Source: Cloeon dipterum (Eukaryota; Arthropoda; Insecta; Ephemeroptera; Baetidae). From it: DNA of 64,000 nucleotides. The notes beneath the pieces are model-generated. The model made no database searches. It was not told the DNA's origin and saw only the letters and a list, made by a program, of their open reading frames with translations. The position numbers and the translations under genes were made by a program. The number at the start of each line of letters is the position of its first letter. The first letter of the stretch is position 1. This document shows, one piece after another, positions 45,070 to 57,100 of this stretch. The stretch spans positions 22,995,883 to 23,059,882 of the forward strand of contig NC_088789.1 of assembly GCF_949628265.1 (NCBI RefSeq), given 5' to 3'.

Positions 45070-45549
45070 CTATTTCTTGAGGGGCGTCTGCTGGGCAACC
45101 TTGGGGGAGGTGGGGGTGGGGGCGGGGGCCGACTGGTTGGCCATCTGGGCAGCCGCCTGCGTCAGGTTCATCTTTCGCAGCGACACCTCGAGCGCCATTC
45201 GCTCGCCGTGCAGCTCGTCAATCTTGGCGCCGAGCCTCTGCTTCTCTTCGGTGAAGAGGCGCTCGGCGGCCAGCAGTCTTCTGCGCAGCTCCTCGTTCTC
45301 CCTCGTGAGCTCAGCAGCCTTTCGCCGGGCCACCTCAACCTCAAACTGGCTGCTCGTCGGGCTGACCGATATGCCCGACCCCGCTGCACTGCCCCCGGCC
45401 GGCTCGATGATGAACGCGCCTGACGCTGTCCGCGGCACCTTCAGTTTTGATATGCACACGTTGATTGGCATGTTGCTGGCCGAACCGGCCAGCTGGCTCA
45501 CTGCAGACCTGTCTTCGCTCAGGTGCATCTGCACGTTTTCCAGCACCAC
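45070..45549 (-). pseudogene. Duplicated terminal coding exon of BLTP3 (open, with splice acceptor)
   Basis: This 480-nt exon (159 aa plus stop) differs from the BLTP3 last exon at 51187-51666 by only about five residues: P for S and I for F near the start, S for A twice, and a final K for R. It keeps the acceptor TTTGTGCAG, the phase 0 start (VVLENVQMHLSEDRSAV) and the coiled-coil segment. No upstream BLTP3 exons were copied. It is therefore an orphan exon, unless BLTP3 transcripts skip 51187-51666 and read through array gene 6 to use it as an alternative end. The lack of stops fits recent origin, constraint, or both. Confidence 0.8.
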
Positions 45550-45714
45550 CTGCACAAAGTCGAATAAAGGAAAATTAATACAGCAGTTTAGCTAATTTGA
45601 TATCAATAGATCTTAGAGGTCCAAGCCAGCCGCGCTGCGCCGCCGCAGTGAAAGATGGTAAAAAATAAACAAAATGCAGGAGAAATATTTTTTCGACCTT
45701 TTGGGCAGTTAAGT

Positions 45715-45966
45715 AGAAACGTTGGAAAAGATTTTTTTATTTCAAAAAATAGTTTTTCACGATTCTACGGCGATTGGCTGAACCGATTTTGGTTTTCAGC
45801 ACGTCAAAAATTAGCAAATTAATTGAAGAATGCACAGTAGCTAGATTGAATCTGAAATCGCAGCGGAAGTGCCTTAAAATCGAAAGTCTACGGTGGCGCC
45901 ATGTTGGCGCCGTACGAAGCCGCCTGCTGACGGCTTCGAACACTTAGGGTTTATGCAACTGGTGAA
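45715..45966. repeat. Half copy of the GACCAGTTGCA foldback MITE
   Basis: One arm only: CGATTGGCTGAACCGATTTT through GGGTTTATGCAACTGG, matching the right half of 33976-34408. Confidence 0.65.
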
Positions 45967-46252
45967 TTAAATAATAATCTTACAAAAATGGACACACTTT
46001 TATTTTAACAAGGCCCTTTAGCAATAATTAACTCTTTTCTTAACTAAATATCGTTTTTCTTTGTGGTCATAAATTTTTTGGAATTGTTTCAGATTTTTTA
46101 AGACAAAGAAATACTCACACAAGGCTTTATTTAAAAATTTAAGATAAACTGAACGGCTCTCTATGCTTTGTGGTAAATTAATCTGGATGGTTATAGCTAA
46201 TAGTGAAATTTTTTTTTATATTTATTATGAGAAAAAATCAAATATCACGTGT

Positions 46253-46304
46253 TCGTACTATATAGCTGCTATTTCGGCCCCGCAGGCCTCAATCAGCAGT
46301 TCAC
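46253..46304 (-). ncRNA. Hammerhead ribozyme relic, copy 3, with covarying stem III
   Basis: Minus strand: ACTG stem I; core CTGATTGA with one inserted T (46296-46289); stem II GGCC-TGCGG-GGCC; core GAA; stem III ATAG-CAG-CTAT; A17 at 46261; TAGT stem I. Stem III keeps four pairs because the second pair has changed from C-G to U-A, a compensatory change relative to 37183-37233. The extra T in the core probably inactivates it. The surrounding 46000-46560 is an old paralogue of array intron 1. Confidence 0.65.
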
Positions 46305-46740
46305 TCAAAAATTGGTATTATATTTTGGAGGCAAAATTTTCTAATTTTTAAATTTTCACCATCTTCAAGACGATTGACAGTGCAGAAAAGCTGCATGAAT
46401 TTTGAAAATGTTATATGAGTTGGAAGAGCTGTCAAAAGTTGAAGAAAGACTCGATCGAAATACAGCATTTCATTGTGAAAAGTCTCATAAATTAAAGTAA
46501 ACTTATTAACATCATAATATGAACAAACATAATATTATTATGTTTATTCAAATTTGATCGAATACATAAGGTTAAATCTGACATTGTGCCAAGCCGCTAA
46601 AGGAAAAACGAACACTGATGTGTGATTTAATTATTCTGTATATTATTCTGTTGTACACCTTTTGGCGTCTAATAAATATTTCATTCATATAAGGTTGAAT
46701 GTTTTTTTCAATTTCAATGAAAATATTAAAAATGGAAAGG

Positions 46741-46900
46741 GAGGCAAGTTGCCCTTGAGTGGGCTGGGTCCCTGTGCGGCCTGGTGCGCCCGCATGTTAT
46801 CCGTCCGCGGTGTTATTGGGACCCGGGTGTCAGCATTATTCGTGCTAGTGCAGTGCGCGCCCTTCCCGGTACTCGGACAGGGATAAAAAGAAAAAAAAAC
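46741..46900 (+). mobile_element. SINE-like retroposon, 3' fragment
   Basis: GTGGGCTGGGTCCCTGTGCG onwards matches the reverse complement of 3125-3290 and ends in an A-rich tail at about 46888-46900. It is 5'-truncated, as is typical of target-primed retroposition. Confidence 0.75.
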
Positions 46901-46919
46901 GAATAGTAAAAATATGTAT

Positions 46920-47062
46920 CGTCCGGCTCGCGGTAAAATCGCTAAACTTTCAACTAACACCCAAATTTTCTTTGTCGAATTGATTGTTGCCCTGTTCTTG
47001 CAACCAAAAGAAAATCCACGTTTGGTTTGTTGAAAATTGCGAAATTTTACTGGGCCGGGACG
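46920..47062. mobile_element. AATT-type MITE, inverted copy
   Basis: Ends CGTCCGGCTCGCGGTAAAAT and TTTACTGGGCCGGGACG; the core is the reverse complement of that in 10890-11039 (CAATTGATTGTTGCCC-like). Lies just before unit III, right copy. Confidence 0.75.
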
Positions 47063-47683
47063 ATACTATATGTTTCTTTAATATAAAAAGCGTCAAAAAT
47101 ATAAATATTGACTGAAAATCGTTTTTTAATATTTCTGAACTTGCAAATCAGACAGAATAAGAATTTCTCTTTCTCATATATAATTATGATAACATTTTAA
47201 GGGCGTGAAAGACGTCAAAAGCCAACTTTAAATTAAACAGTGCTCGTTCAACGTTAATAACTGAAAAATAAATAAAAGCCAATTTTTTACATGTAATTGT
47301 ACTTCTTGGTAGGAAGCCCTGGCCGCAGAGCGCTTTGCCTTTGGTTCTGCAGGCGCGTATTGGGGCAGATCAGACCGATGCGTCACGACAAATAATATCG
47401 TTTATTTACAGAGGAAAATTACTAAAACAATTTTTTTAGAGTTTTCACAAATTTATATCACACACCATTTAAAAATACACATTATCAGAAATATATTCTA
47501 TGTACCATAAAAATTTGAACAGAGTAGGCTATGCCATAAAGTCAAACTATTAGTTCACACTCTTTTTCGCCATAAAATAGAAAAATGCACTCCTTTTAAT
47601 GATCGATGAGAAAAGCGCACTTTGTACACTATATAGATCATGCATGGCAAACAAAGAGTTATCAAACTATCCATAACTGTCGA

Positions 47684-48600
47684 TTATTCAGTGTCTGTTT
47701 CCACTTCATATTCAGATTCTGAAAAAAGCTCGGAAATTATACTATTGTAATTCAACCGACACAACTCAAGAGCCGACCGATCTGATAGCGAAAAAACTTT
47801 CAGGTCGTTGTTGAGAATTGTATAGTCCATGCAGTCCTCGAAGGAAAAATCTCCAAAGAAAATGTCCACTTTTAGTTCCTCCAAACAACACAGCGTGTGG
47901 CAGAGAAACTTAGCTTGTTCAAGAGTGATGGAGCAACAATTCATTTTCAGTGTTTTTAGTTTTTTCATGCTGCATACTGACTCGATGGTCTCTATATCCA
48001 GAATGTTCTTCACCTCATCCAAAGAACACTCGTCTAAAGGTGACTCATCAAACGCGGACAGGCTCTCGATATTCGGGCAATGGGTGGAAACAAGTTGAAC
48101 TACCTGTTTCATAAAATATAATTTAGTCATTTTCTTATACATCATATGGTAAACCATATAAAATTTACCCTTGCAAACGCGTCCACAATAATGTCTTTGG
48201 GGCAGAAGGACATCAAGCCGCCACAGTCTATTTCGGTCGTTTCGCTATCCAGCACAGGCAGCAGCAAATCAAATGCTTTGAAACGCTTTTGGAATTCACC
48301 AAGATCCCCTTCTTTACTCTTGCACTTGGAAATTGTCAAAGCATGCAGCACCTGTCGCTGCATCGGTTTTGCTGTTTATATAGAAATTAATATTTAGTAC
48401 ACACAATATTAAGTTTGAAATCAGTTTGACTTACAAAGACAAAGAAGATCTTTCGTAAAATGTGCATCCTTGCGAGTGTAGTCTCCGATGTGTCCAACAA
48501 TGGTGTCTAGCACGATGTCGAAAAGCTTCTTTGGGTTGAAACATTTCTTCGTTATTGTGTCTTGCGTCAGTGTCTCTGATCGTACACCTTCTGACTCCAT
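47684..48600 (-). CDS. Array gene copy 6, uncharacterised LRR-like protein
   Basis: Coding exons 48600-48435, 48371-48169 and 48103-47684 (789 nt, 262 aa); the non-coding 5' exon ends at about 49031. It resembles copy 3 closely (SAFDESPLDECSLDEVKN, CCLEELKVDIFFGDFSFEDC, acidic SESEYEVETDTE tail) and has the longer ETLTQDTITKKC N-terminus seen in copy 1. It is the intact counterpart of copy 5 and shows that copy 5's frameshift is derived. It lies between the two BLTP3 terminal exons, on the same strand. Confidence 0.8.
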
Positions 48601-49031
48601 CGTGAGGGAACTGTAAGACAAAATAAATAGTTTCAGGACCTTCAACAGCAGTATTAGTTTATTGATTTTGAAAATTGATCATGATTTGGAGGTATTCTGA
48701 TTCTAACTATTTATTTCAGTGTCTAAAAGACGATTTTATAGCGTAGGAAAGCTGCATGAATACTTAGAATAGGTGGAGGAGCCGTCAAAATCAAAGAACA
48801 AAGAAAAACACGAACTTTATTTCGTACTTAAAAGTGATTTTTTATATTATTTGATTTTTCGAAACGGAAATGGATCAGCATAATTATGACACGTGCAAGT
48901 TTCTAGATCTTTTATAATAATAAATTCGTAAAAATAATAAGTCAAACTCTTTTTGAGTGCGTTAACACCATTTCATAGAATATATCATAGCAAATTCAAT
49001 ATAAGAAAACTATACAGGGCGTGAAATTACC

Positions 49032-49220
49032 TGGAGTTCTGCAATTCTTTACTAATCTTGCACGACTTTATATCCCACGTGGTTTGGAGAGAAGCTGCGT
49101 CACGCGTCTTTCTCGCTACTATGCCTGTGATGCTATGACGCTATGACCAAGGAGATTTTTTCAGAGATAAGAAAAGTAAAGCGCAGGCGCAGCGGAGGGT
49201 AAACACCCTTGCACGCGGTT
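49032..49220 (-). promoter_or_regulatory. Promoter region of array gene 6
   Basis: CACGTG at 49076-49081, GCGCAGGCGC at 49181-49190, and GGAGGGTAAACACCC just upstream. Confidence 0.6.
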
Positions 49221-51186
49221 AAGGTTGCTAGCATCGAACAGATTGAATTTTCTAGACGTTTCTTAATTTCAAAATCGGGATTTATCATCGGGTCGTGTTC
49301 AATTTTTCAAAATTTTTTTAATTTTCGAATTTCTATCAATTAAAACACGAAAAACCATTTCTAACCTGTAGAATTTGACCTCAACTTGATGCAATGAAAG
49401 GTTGAAATGAACCAAACAATTAATTTCTAGGTATTAGATAAGAAAAAAACTAATTAAATTAACAATCATAATATAGTTTTATTTGTTCCACTTGTATATT
49501 AAAGTTACAGGACGTTGGCAACCGAATTATTCATAATAAGATATATATAAATTAACTGTCCATGATGTGTTGTTTGAACATTGACATCATTCCAGAAACT
49601 GCCAGAAATATCTTTTAATTTATCGGTCAGTGTCCACTTTGACACAAAACTGTCAAATTGAAGCTAAAACGAATCAATTAAACTATTCAGTAGAAAAAAT
49701 ATTGGAAATCGACTTACATGATAGTATTTTATAACGATTCAGAATTCACAGAATTTCAGGTTTTTATGATATAATTTTTTCTCTGGTGGCAAAAGTCAAA
49801 GAGACAGAAAGTGCAAGGCAACAATTATATTTAGGGAAATGTACAAACTTCGAACACCAGCTTTCACTCAAAAACACTGAAAGACCAGATAAACAGCTTT
49901 CTAGTCTTTTAATATCATGCAAATAATTAATTAATCAAATAGTCTGTTTGTTGAAGATCACAGGTTAATGCAACAATAGGATTCCATTAAGTTTTTGTAT
50001 ATTTATAAGCACATTTATTCGGATATAATTATTTATTTGGATAATTTTCCGCTATAACAGTGTGTTTTTGAGAAAACCGATTTTATTATTCAATCATGAA
50101 CGCTGCTATGGTTACTGGAATTTATTTTTGATTTTGAGAAAGCTATTTTACTGGGTGTCACCTCGATTTCAACCGCTTACACGAGACTAGAGTGGATGAA
50201 TTCAAAAGTTTGGTTACAATTATATCAATCCAATGTGGTTTACAATCCAACAAAATTGAGCAAGATTGAATTAAAATATATATAGGAGTGATTTCACCTT
50301 AGTATTTGAGTTGTAACAACCACAAAATTATTAGCTTTCGAAATAATATAATTTTTATAATGCTTTTCATACACGGACAAGTAATTGAATCACGATGAAA
50401 AATATTGCTTTGCTCAAACACAATGGGTGTTACGGTGTTAGGACGTGAATGCTTCACAACTTCGGATTTTAATGATTCTGTTTTCTAAAATTGTTCTTGA
50501 ACAGCGAAGGTTTCTTCAGAAATTGAGTAAGCGATGCGAAAAATTTGGAAAGTTTAATTTTGTTCAAATATATTTTTATAGAGCATAGTGTGTAATTTTC
50601 TGAAATAGATGATCCAGAATTTGTCTGAACGAATCAGAATTTGTCCAAATGAGTACTCTATGACTCCAGCAAATATTTTTTTTGTGCAAATTTATTTTAC
50701 ACGTTTCTACGTCGACTGGCGCTGGGCCAATTTTTGACAGTGGCAGCGATGAGTGTGTTAAAATCTAAAGTAACCGCTGGCGCCATCTATTAGCTGCTTC
50801 AGACACTAAAGGCTTTTGCAACTGGTTAAATACGTTATAATTGATTATGTAGTAAAACTGGCGATAATCGTACAATTAACAAGAAAATTCATCTGTGATG
50901 AAACTAAATAATTCATTTGTTTCTGTAACCTTCCATCAATTTTATAAAAATCCATTGGATTTAAGCTGTATTCTGAAAGACGCTGTTCAAGAGCAATTTT
51001 AAACCAAATAAAATCAAGTTTTCCTGCATTCCATCCTGCTAAATAAGCACGAACCTATCATAAAACTAATACAAAAAATCTTATCGAAAACAAAATATCG
51101 GCATAGAAAAACTAAAAACGTGTCAAAAATAAAAAATGCAATAAGAAAAATTAGCTCTGCGCCTCTGTACAGCCAAAGCAGCACTG

Positions 51187-54100
51187 CTATCTCTTGAGGG
51201 GCGTCTGCTGGGCAACCTTGGGGGCGGTGGGGGTGGGGGCGGGGGCCGACTGGTTGGCCATCTGGGCAGCCGCCTGCGTCAGGTTCATCTTTCGCAGCGA
51301 CACCTCGAGCGCCATTCGCTCGCCGTGCAGCTCGTCAATCTTGGCGCCGAGCCTCTGCTTCTCTTCGGTGAAGAGGCGCTCGGCGGCCAGCAGTCTTCTG
51401 CGCAGCTCCTCGTTCTCCCTCGTGAGCTCAGCAGCCTTTCGCCGGGCCACCTCCACCTCGAACTGGCTGCTCGTCGGGCTGACCGAGATGCCCGCCCCCG
51501 CCGCACTGCCCCCGGCCGGCTCGATGAAGAACGCGCCTGACGCTGTCCGCGACACCTTCAGTTTTGATATGCACACGTTGATTGGCATGTTGCTGGCCGA
51601 ACCGGCCAGCTGGCTCACTGCAGACCTGTCTTCGCTCAGGTGCATCTGCACGTTTTCCAGCACCACCTGCACAAAGTGGAATAAAGGGAAATTAAATTAA
51701 TACAGCAGTTTAGCTAATTTGTTATCAATAGATTTTAGAGGTCTCAGCCAGCCGCACGGCGCCAGCCGCCAGTGAAAAAAAGGGCCAAAAATTAAAAAAA
51801 AAACAGGAGAAAAATTCTTCCAGCCAGCCTTTCAGGCAGTTAAGTACTATCAAACGTCACGTTAAAATATTTTCAGACGCGGCAGCCGCTAGCCACCAGT
51901 GAAAATGGCCAGCCATCGCCAAAGAGAAAATTCTGCTAAGCTGGCCCCACCAGCCGCCGCATTAAATCTCGCGGCTGAGACCTCTAACTGATCTCAATAT
52001 GTGTATGAACTAGTTCCCAAAGACTCAAATCTATTTTTAGCTGAAGTTTAATTTTTCTAGAAAAACGGTATGTACGTTAATCATTATGATTTACATTAAT
52101 AATAACTTCCATTCAATTCAACAACATACAGCAACAAAAATAAGACATTAAAATAAAAAAGGCATAATTCATTCTGATCATCTGTGCCTCATGAATAGTA
52201 AATTAATATTAAAAATAAAATTTTCTATCACCTCCATGGGAACGGGCTTTGGCATGATTTCATCGTCCAAGAGATCCGCCAGTCCAGACACGGAAACCAT
52301 GGACATGGAGAGATTCACATTGGCGATTTCGGCGGCGAGGTGTTCCGTAAAGAGCTGTCGAATGATGCTCGCCATGTTGGTGGTGTCAAAGGTTCCAGGC
52401 TCAGGGTCTGTGTCAGGCGCCCTGTCCAGGCGAGCCTTGATGCTGCAACGCCGCGCCAAATCTCGCTCGTCGCACCATGCTCGGGTGCGCGAAGAGAATT
52501 TACTCTGTAATTGTTTTTGAAAATCAGTGCGAAAGTTTATGTTGAGAGCAAAGCTAGACTAACTGTATGTCTACGGACTACCGTAACGAATAAATAACGA
52601 TAGGTGCAGGAAAAACTATAATTTATAAAGCTACAATGATGGTTTCCAAGTGCCGAGGAAGGCCAGACGAGTTGTTTTTTGTTCAAGGACAAAACCACAG
52701 AGGGAAAAAAGCCAATTTTTATTAAATATCATCCTAGTTAGCCAGTCCAAAATTTCCGCGGCAAAATCAGACTGTAAAAATTAGCGATTTTAAGTGGCAT
52801 TGTCCTGAAAACCCTCACATTTATATTAGCCAATTTTATAATTTATTCTAAGACTTGTAAAAAATTTTCTAACTGGGTGAATTTTTATTTGGTGGTTAGC
52901 AAACAAAACAAAATTCACGCTATGTTCGATTCTAAAAAGGTGGAAACACAGGAAAAGCAGCTGGTCCAACGTACTCTACGATGCAGCTCTAGCTAAAATT
53001 ATCGCTAGTCATGCCAAAAATAAAAATATCAGAGCCAATACCTTCCTCTTGGCCTGTGAAAATTGCCATGACACATTGACAATCGAGTTTTTCAATCATA
53101 GGAGCATGCGAGGAAAAGTGTTTAGAAGTTAATTTCTGTATTTGTTTTTCGTAGTCGCAGGTTGGGGTGAATCTGGGTTTTAATAATAATAATTGTGTTT
53201 CTCAAAGTGCATTGAAAACTTTATAGTTGTTAAAACCACGACGGAGCTGCTTTTAAAGTTTCCATGCGGTGCCAGAATAATTTGGAAAATACTTTCAATA
53301 GGGGAATAATATGTATTTACATCTGCGAAAAAAAATAAAATGTCCCGCAAAAGAAATCTGTGTCGTTACCTGAAACTCGTCCCAAGGAATACTTCCGCAT
53401 TCCTCAGATGAAATTCCGGAGCACTGCAGCCTGAGGCAGGACTTGAACCCTTGTGACTGGTAGATCGCCTCCACTCGACTCAGCTTCACAGTAGTCACGC
53501 TGATCTTTAAATTTCATGAAATTAGCATGAGGAAATTTGATTAGTAACGCAAACAGACATAACGAAAAAGGGGCGAGATTCCTTGCAAGGCCTGGGGAAG
53601 ATTTAAAAACACAAATAAATTAAGAAAGTAAAATAAAAAAATAAATCACCGGAAGTTTTACCGGGTCAGAGCGGCGTAAAATGCTCATTTCCGAGTGCAG
53701 AGAGGCGTCGTCCGCCTCCTCCAAAACCTCACTGGCCTCGTCGACCATCGGCCTGGCAGCCCTGTTTGACGCAGGGATAACAAACATGGCGTTGAGGATG
53801 TCTGTGCGGTTCTGCTGCTCCAAATTTACGACGACGAAACGCTCGCTGTCCGAGCTGCCATCGCTGCGGACCGACATGTTGTCCAGGCCGTCCTCAGCGC
53901 CCTTGGTCGCATCAAACGAGGTGATCAGCGTGGAGAAGCCGCTGGCCAGGCCCTTAGAGAAGGTGCTGAAGTTGCTCTTGAACGAGGGGGTCTCGGGAGG
54001 CAGCGGCTCGGCGGCCCCCACTGCATTTTCAGGAATAAAACTCGTCTCTTCAAAGAAGACCTGGTCGCCGTGCACTATGTCCGAGTCTGTTTCTTTGGGC

Positions 54101-57100
54101 TCGTAAGCGCTTTTCGGCGGTGTGATGGGAATGTTGGGGATGTCGGCCAAACTCGAGCTGTCTGGGATGACTGAGTCCAAGTCGAACGACTCCTTGGCGT
54201 GGCAGTGCGCCGGCATCACGAATGTCACCTCAACCTGTGACAAGTTTTGCAAAATGTCATTAGGTGTTTTGCAGTAAAATTAGGAATTTTTTTTGGAGCC
54301 AAGAAAAAAATAACGAAGTACTTCAATTTTATACCAATAATTTTAGGGCTTAAAATAAAATATCTATTTGAACCCCACCAGTAACACTTTAGGGGGTATT
54401 GGGGCATCCACAACTCCCAATAAATTAAAACAGAATTATGTCTGACTGACCTGTGGTAAAGCCGTGCCGACGCAAATGCAGCCGCCCTCCTCGCCAGTGA
54501 TCTTCTTCGAGTCCATCTGCAGGAAGGTGGTCAGCTCGGAGATGTCGTCCAGCAGCCGCGAGATGAATAGGAACTGGTAGTGATTCAGCTGCACGCTCAC
54601 CAGGCTAGGAATGTGCGTCACGGCGTGGATGTGCTTCTGGTCGATCAGGCACAGCCACACCGTGACTGGCACTGCGTCCAGAAGCGGCACCGGCCGCGCT
54701 GTCGACTTCATCCCAGTGAACTCAACCCACGCTGGGTCCAGCTGCACGAACCAGATGTCCTTGGCGTCCACCCAGAAGAGCTCCCGACTCAGTCCTTGCA
54801 TCACCTCCTCCATTGTCAGGCTGGACAGGTCGGCTTGGCGACGTAGGTTGTCACTCGCTACACACAAAATGCAAAATCTTAAAATCGTTTAGGGTCACGA
54901 CAGGGTCAGACCCTGATGGTCGAAATTGCCCTCAAGGAACACTGAAAAATTTTGCTTATTTTTGAAAATTTTAAGTGATTAGATTACTTTTAAAATTTAT
55001 TGATACGTTTCAATCCAAGGAGCATAACAATTCTCGCCAGTTTTAAAAACTATGGTGAGACCCACTGTTTGCCCTTCAAACATTTGTAAATAAAACGATT
55101 ACTTAATTAATTAGCAGACTAAATGAAACAATTCCCATCAAATTAAAGTATGCTTTCAACTATTTACTAGAATTTCAATGACCCTAAACAGCTTCAAGTT
55201 GAAAATTGCAAAATTAAAAAATACATTCAAATTTCACGGTTTTGTTTTAGAAATTCCAACAGTAATAATTACCATTGACATGCCGCAGCAATCGTTCAAC
55301 CACGGCAGACTTGTCTCCCTCTTTGGTGGGAAAGCCAGAGTTGAAGAACAGTTCACCCTGCTGGAGATCGTTCAGACATGTGGCCAAGTCGGCTCGAGAG
55401 CCGACCGTTCTCGACCTGATGTTTGTCACGGTTATCTTTGAGGTCTGCAGCTGGAGAAACTGTGGACGGTCTCTTTGCATTCTGGAAGAAGTCACTCCCT
55501 CGTGAGCAGAGCTCTCACTCATGATTATCTGGAATTGCATAAAAATTATTACATATATTTTATATTTTTGGCAGTAATGGTGCAAGAGAGACCTCATTTA
55601 GAGGGTTTAATTATTTTAAAACATTAAAAATAAAAATAAGACAAAAATAAATCTTCAATTTTCATTCCAAATCTTTCGTTTATAATTAATTTGATTATTA
55701 AATTTGAAGGTAAGTTTTCTCACCCGTGGCATGATCGCTTCCATTCGAACATCAATGTTAAAGAGATCGTTAGTGTTCGTATTTGCAGAAGCGTTTTCGG
55801 TCAGAGCACTGAGGGTTCTCAGCAAGTAAAGACCGAACGACTGGAGCCACAATACGGTGAGCATATCAAAGTGGATTTGAACAGGATTGCAGTAGACGTA
55901 GAACTGAGGTGGAGGCACTGAAATTCGTTCGTTAGTACCGTTGCAGGAGGAAAACTAAAAAAAGCTCACGTGGGAAGGGGATGTCATCAGGGTAATAAAA
56001 GTAGGTGAACTCTGCATGGATGAGTGACATCTCCTCTGGCAACTTGTACAGCTCTTTGTCACCTAGAATTAACAAATTTGTAATCGAAAGAACTGACAGA
56101 AGGTTTTGTTTCTAAATTTCCCACAATGGCCATGCAGGTTTGGTTTGTCGCAAAGCAGATTTAGTTTCAAAATCTGTCGTGTTTCGAGTTATTTTTGTTG
56201 GTTTGATAATTGCAAGGGAACACTTTTAAAGGTCTCAGCTCTAGTAAATTTCTACAAAAACTCAGTCTTCAATTTTTTCCGATAATTCCACTTGGTGCTC
56301 ATTTTTTTCTATTTTACTGAGACCTCTATCTTCTAACTACAAAGCATGCTGGACATCAATTCCTTGCAATGATACCTGGCTTAATGTTTCTCTTCTTTTT
56401 CCTGCGAGCTACGAGAATAGCGGACACGTTATGAAAACACTGAGCGTTTCTTTGCGTCCTGTTCACGAATTTGAGTAGCCAAATTCCTACTTACTGGAGA
56501 GGAATTCCTTCGGGGCCTGCTTCCTCGACGTGGTCGATACCTTGAACAGCGTAACGTCCTCCAGGCGCAACACCACGCACGAGGACATCAGTTTGGCCAG
56601 GTGGCTGGTGATATAGTTTTTCACGGCGTTGTGCTGGCCGTTGGCATTCTGGAAGTCGGGACCCTTGGAACCCTGTGCATATAATTTAAATTATTGTATA
56701 TTTGATAAAATAGAACATCAGCAAAATATAAAACCGAGTTTAAAACTAGAAACAAAAAGCTCACCGGCGAGCGAAGGTCATCCATGTGCGGCTCAGCCCT
56801 GGAAAGGGGTGTGTGCGAGTTGGTCCCAGCGTCCATGGCCTCCATAAAAGTGGCCTTGAAGCTGGTGAGCGCCTGCTCCAGCCACTGAGCATGGATGTCC
56901 TCCTCGTAGCTGGGCCAGTGCTTGCGGTCGCTCAGAGATAAGTGGTAGGGGTAGAAGTCCACCTTGAAATGGTGCAGCCGGATCTGGAAGGCACCGCCGT
57001 CCTTTAAGTGAGGGTGGCTTGACCTGCCGTCACCCTCGTCGTCGCACAGGTGCAGGTCGATTTGCTCCGAGAGAAAGTGGAATGACGTTTCGATCACGTC

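Larger units (their letters stand above)
41034..45680. repeat. Segmental duplication unit III, left copy (array gene 5 plus BLTP3 terminal exon)
   Basis: Aligns with 47204-51790. Both copies hold an array gene, its promoter, about 2 kb of non-coding DNA and a BLTP3 last coding exon. Interruption of the alignment in the centre is minor. Confidence 0.88.
47204..51790. repeat. Segmental duplication unit III, right copy (array gene 6 plus BLTP3 terminal exon)
   Basis: Paralogue of 41034-45680. This copy is joined to the rest of BLTP3, so it contains the ancestral terminal exon. Homology fades within BLTP3's last intron. Confidence 0.88.

Noticed and set aside
45077-45595. 172-aa open frame antisense to the BLTP3 terminal exon (also 51194-51700)
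   Set aside because: It is the GC-rich shadow of a well-supported coding exon and has no family-like sequence.
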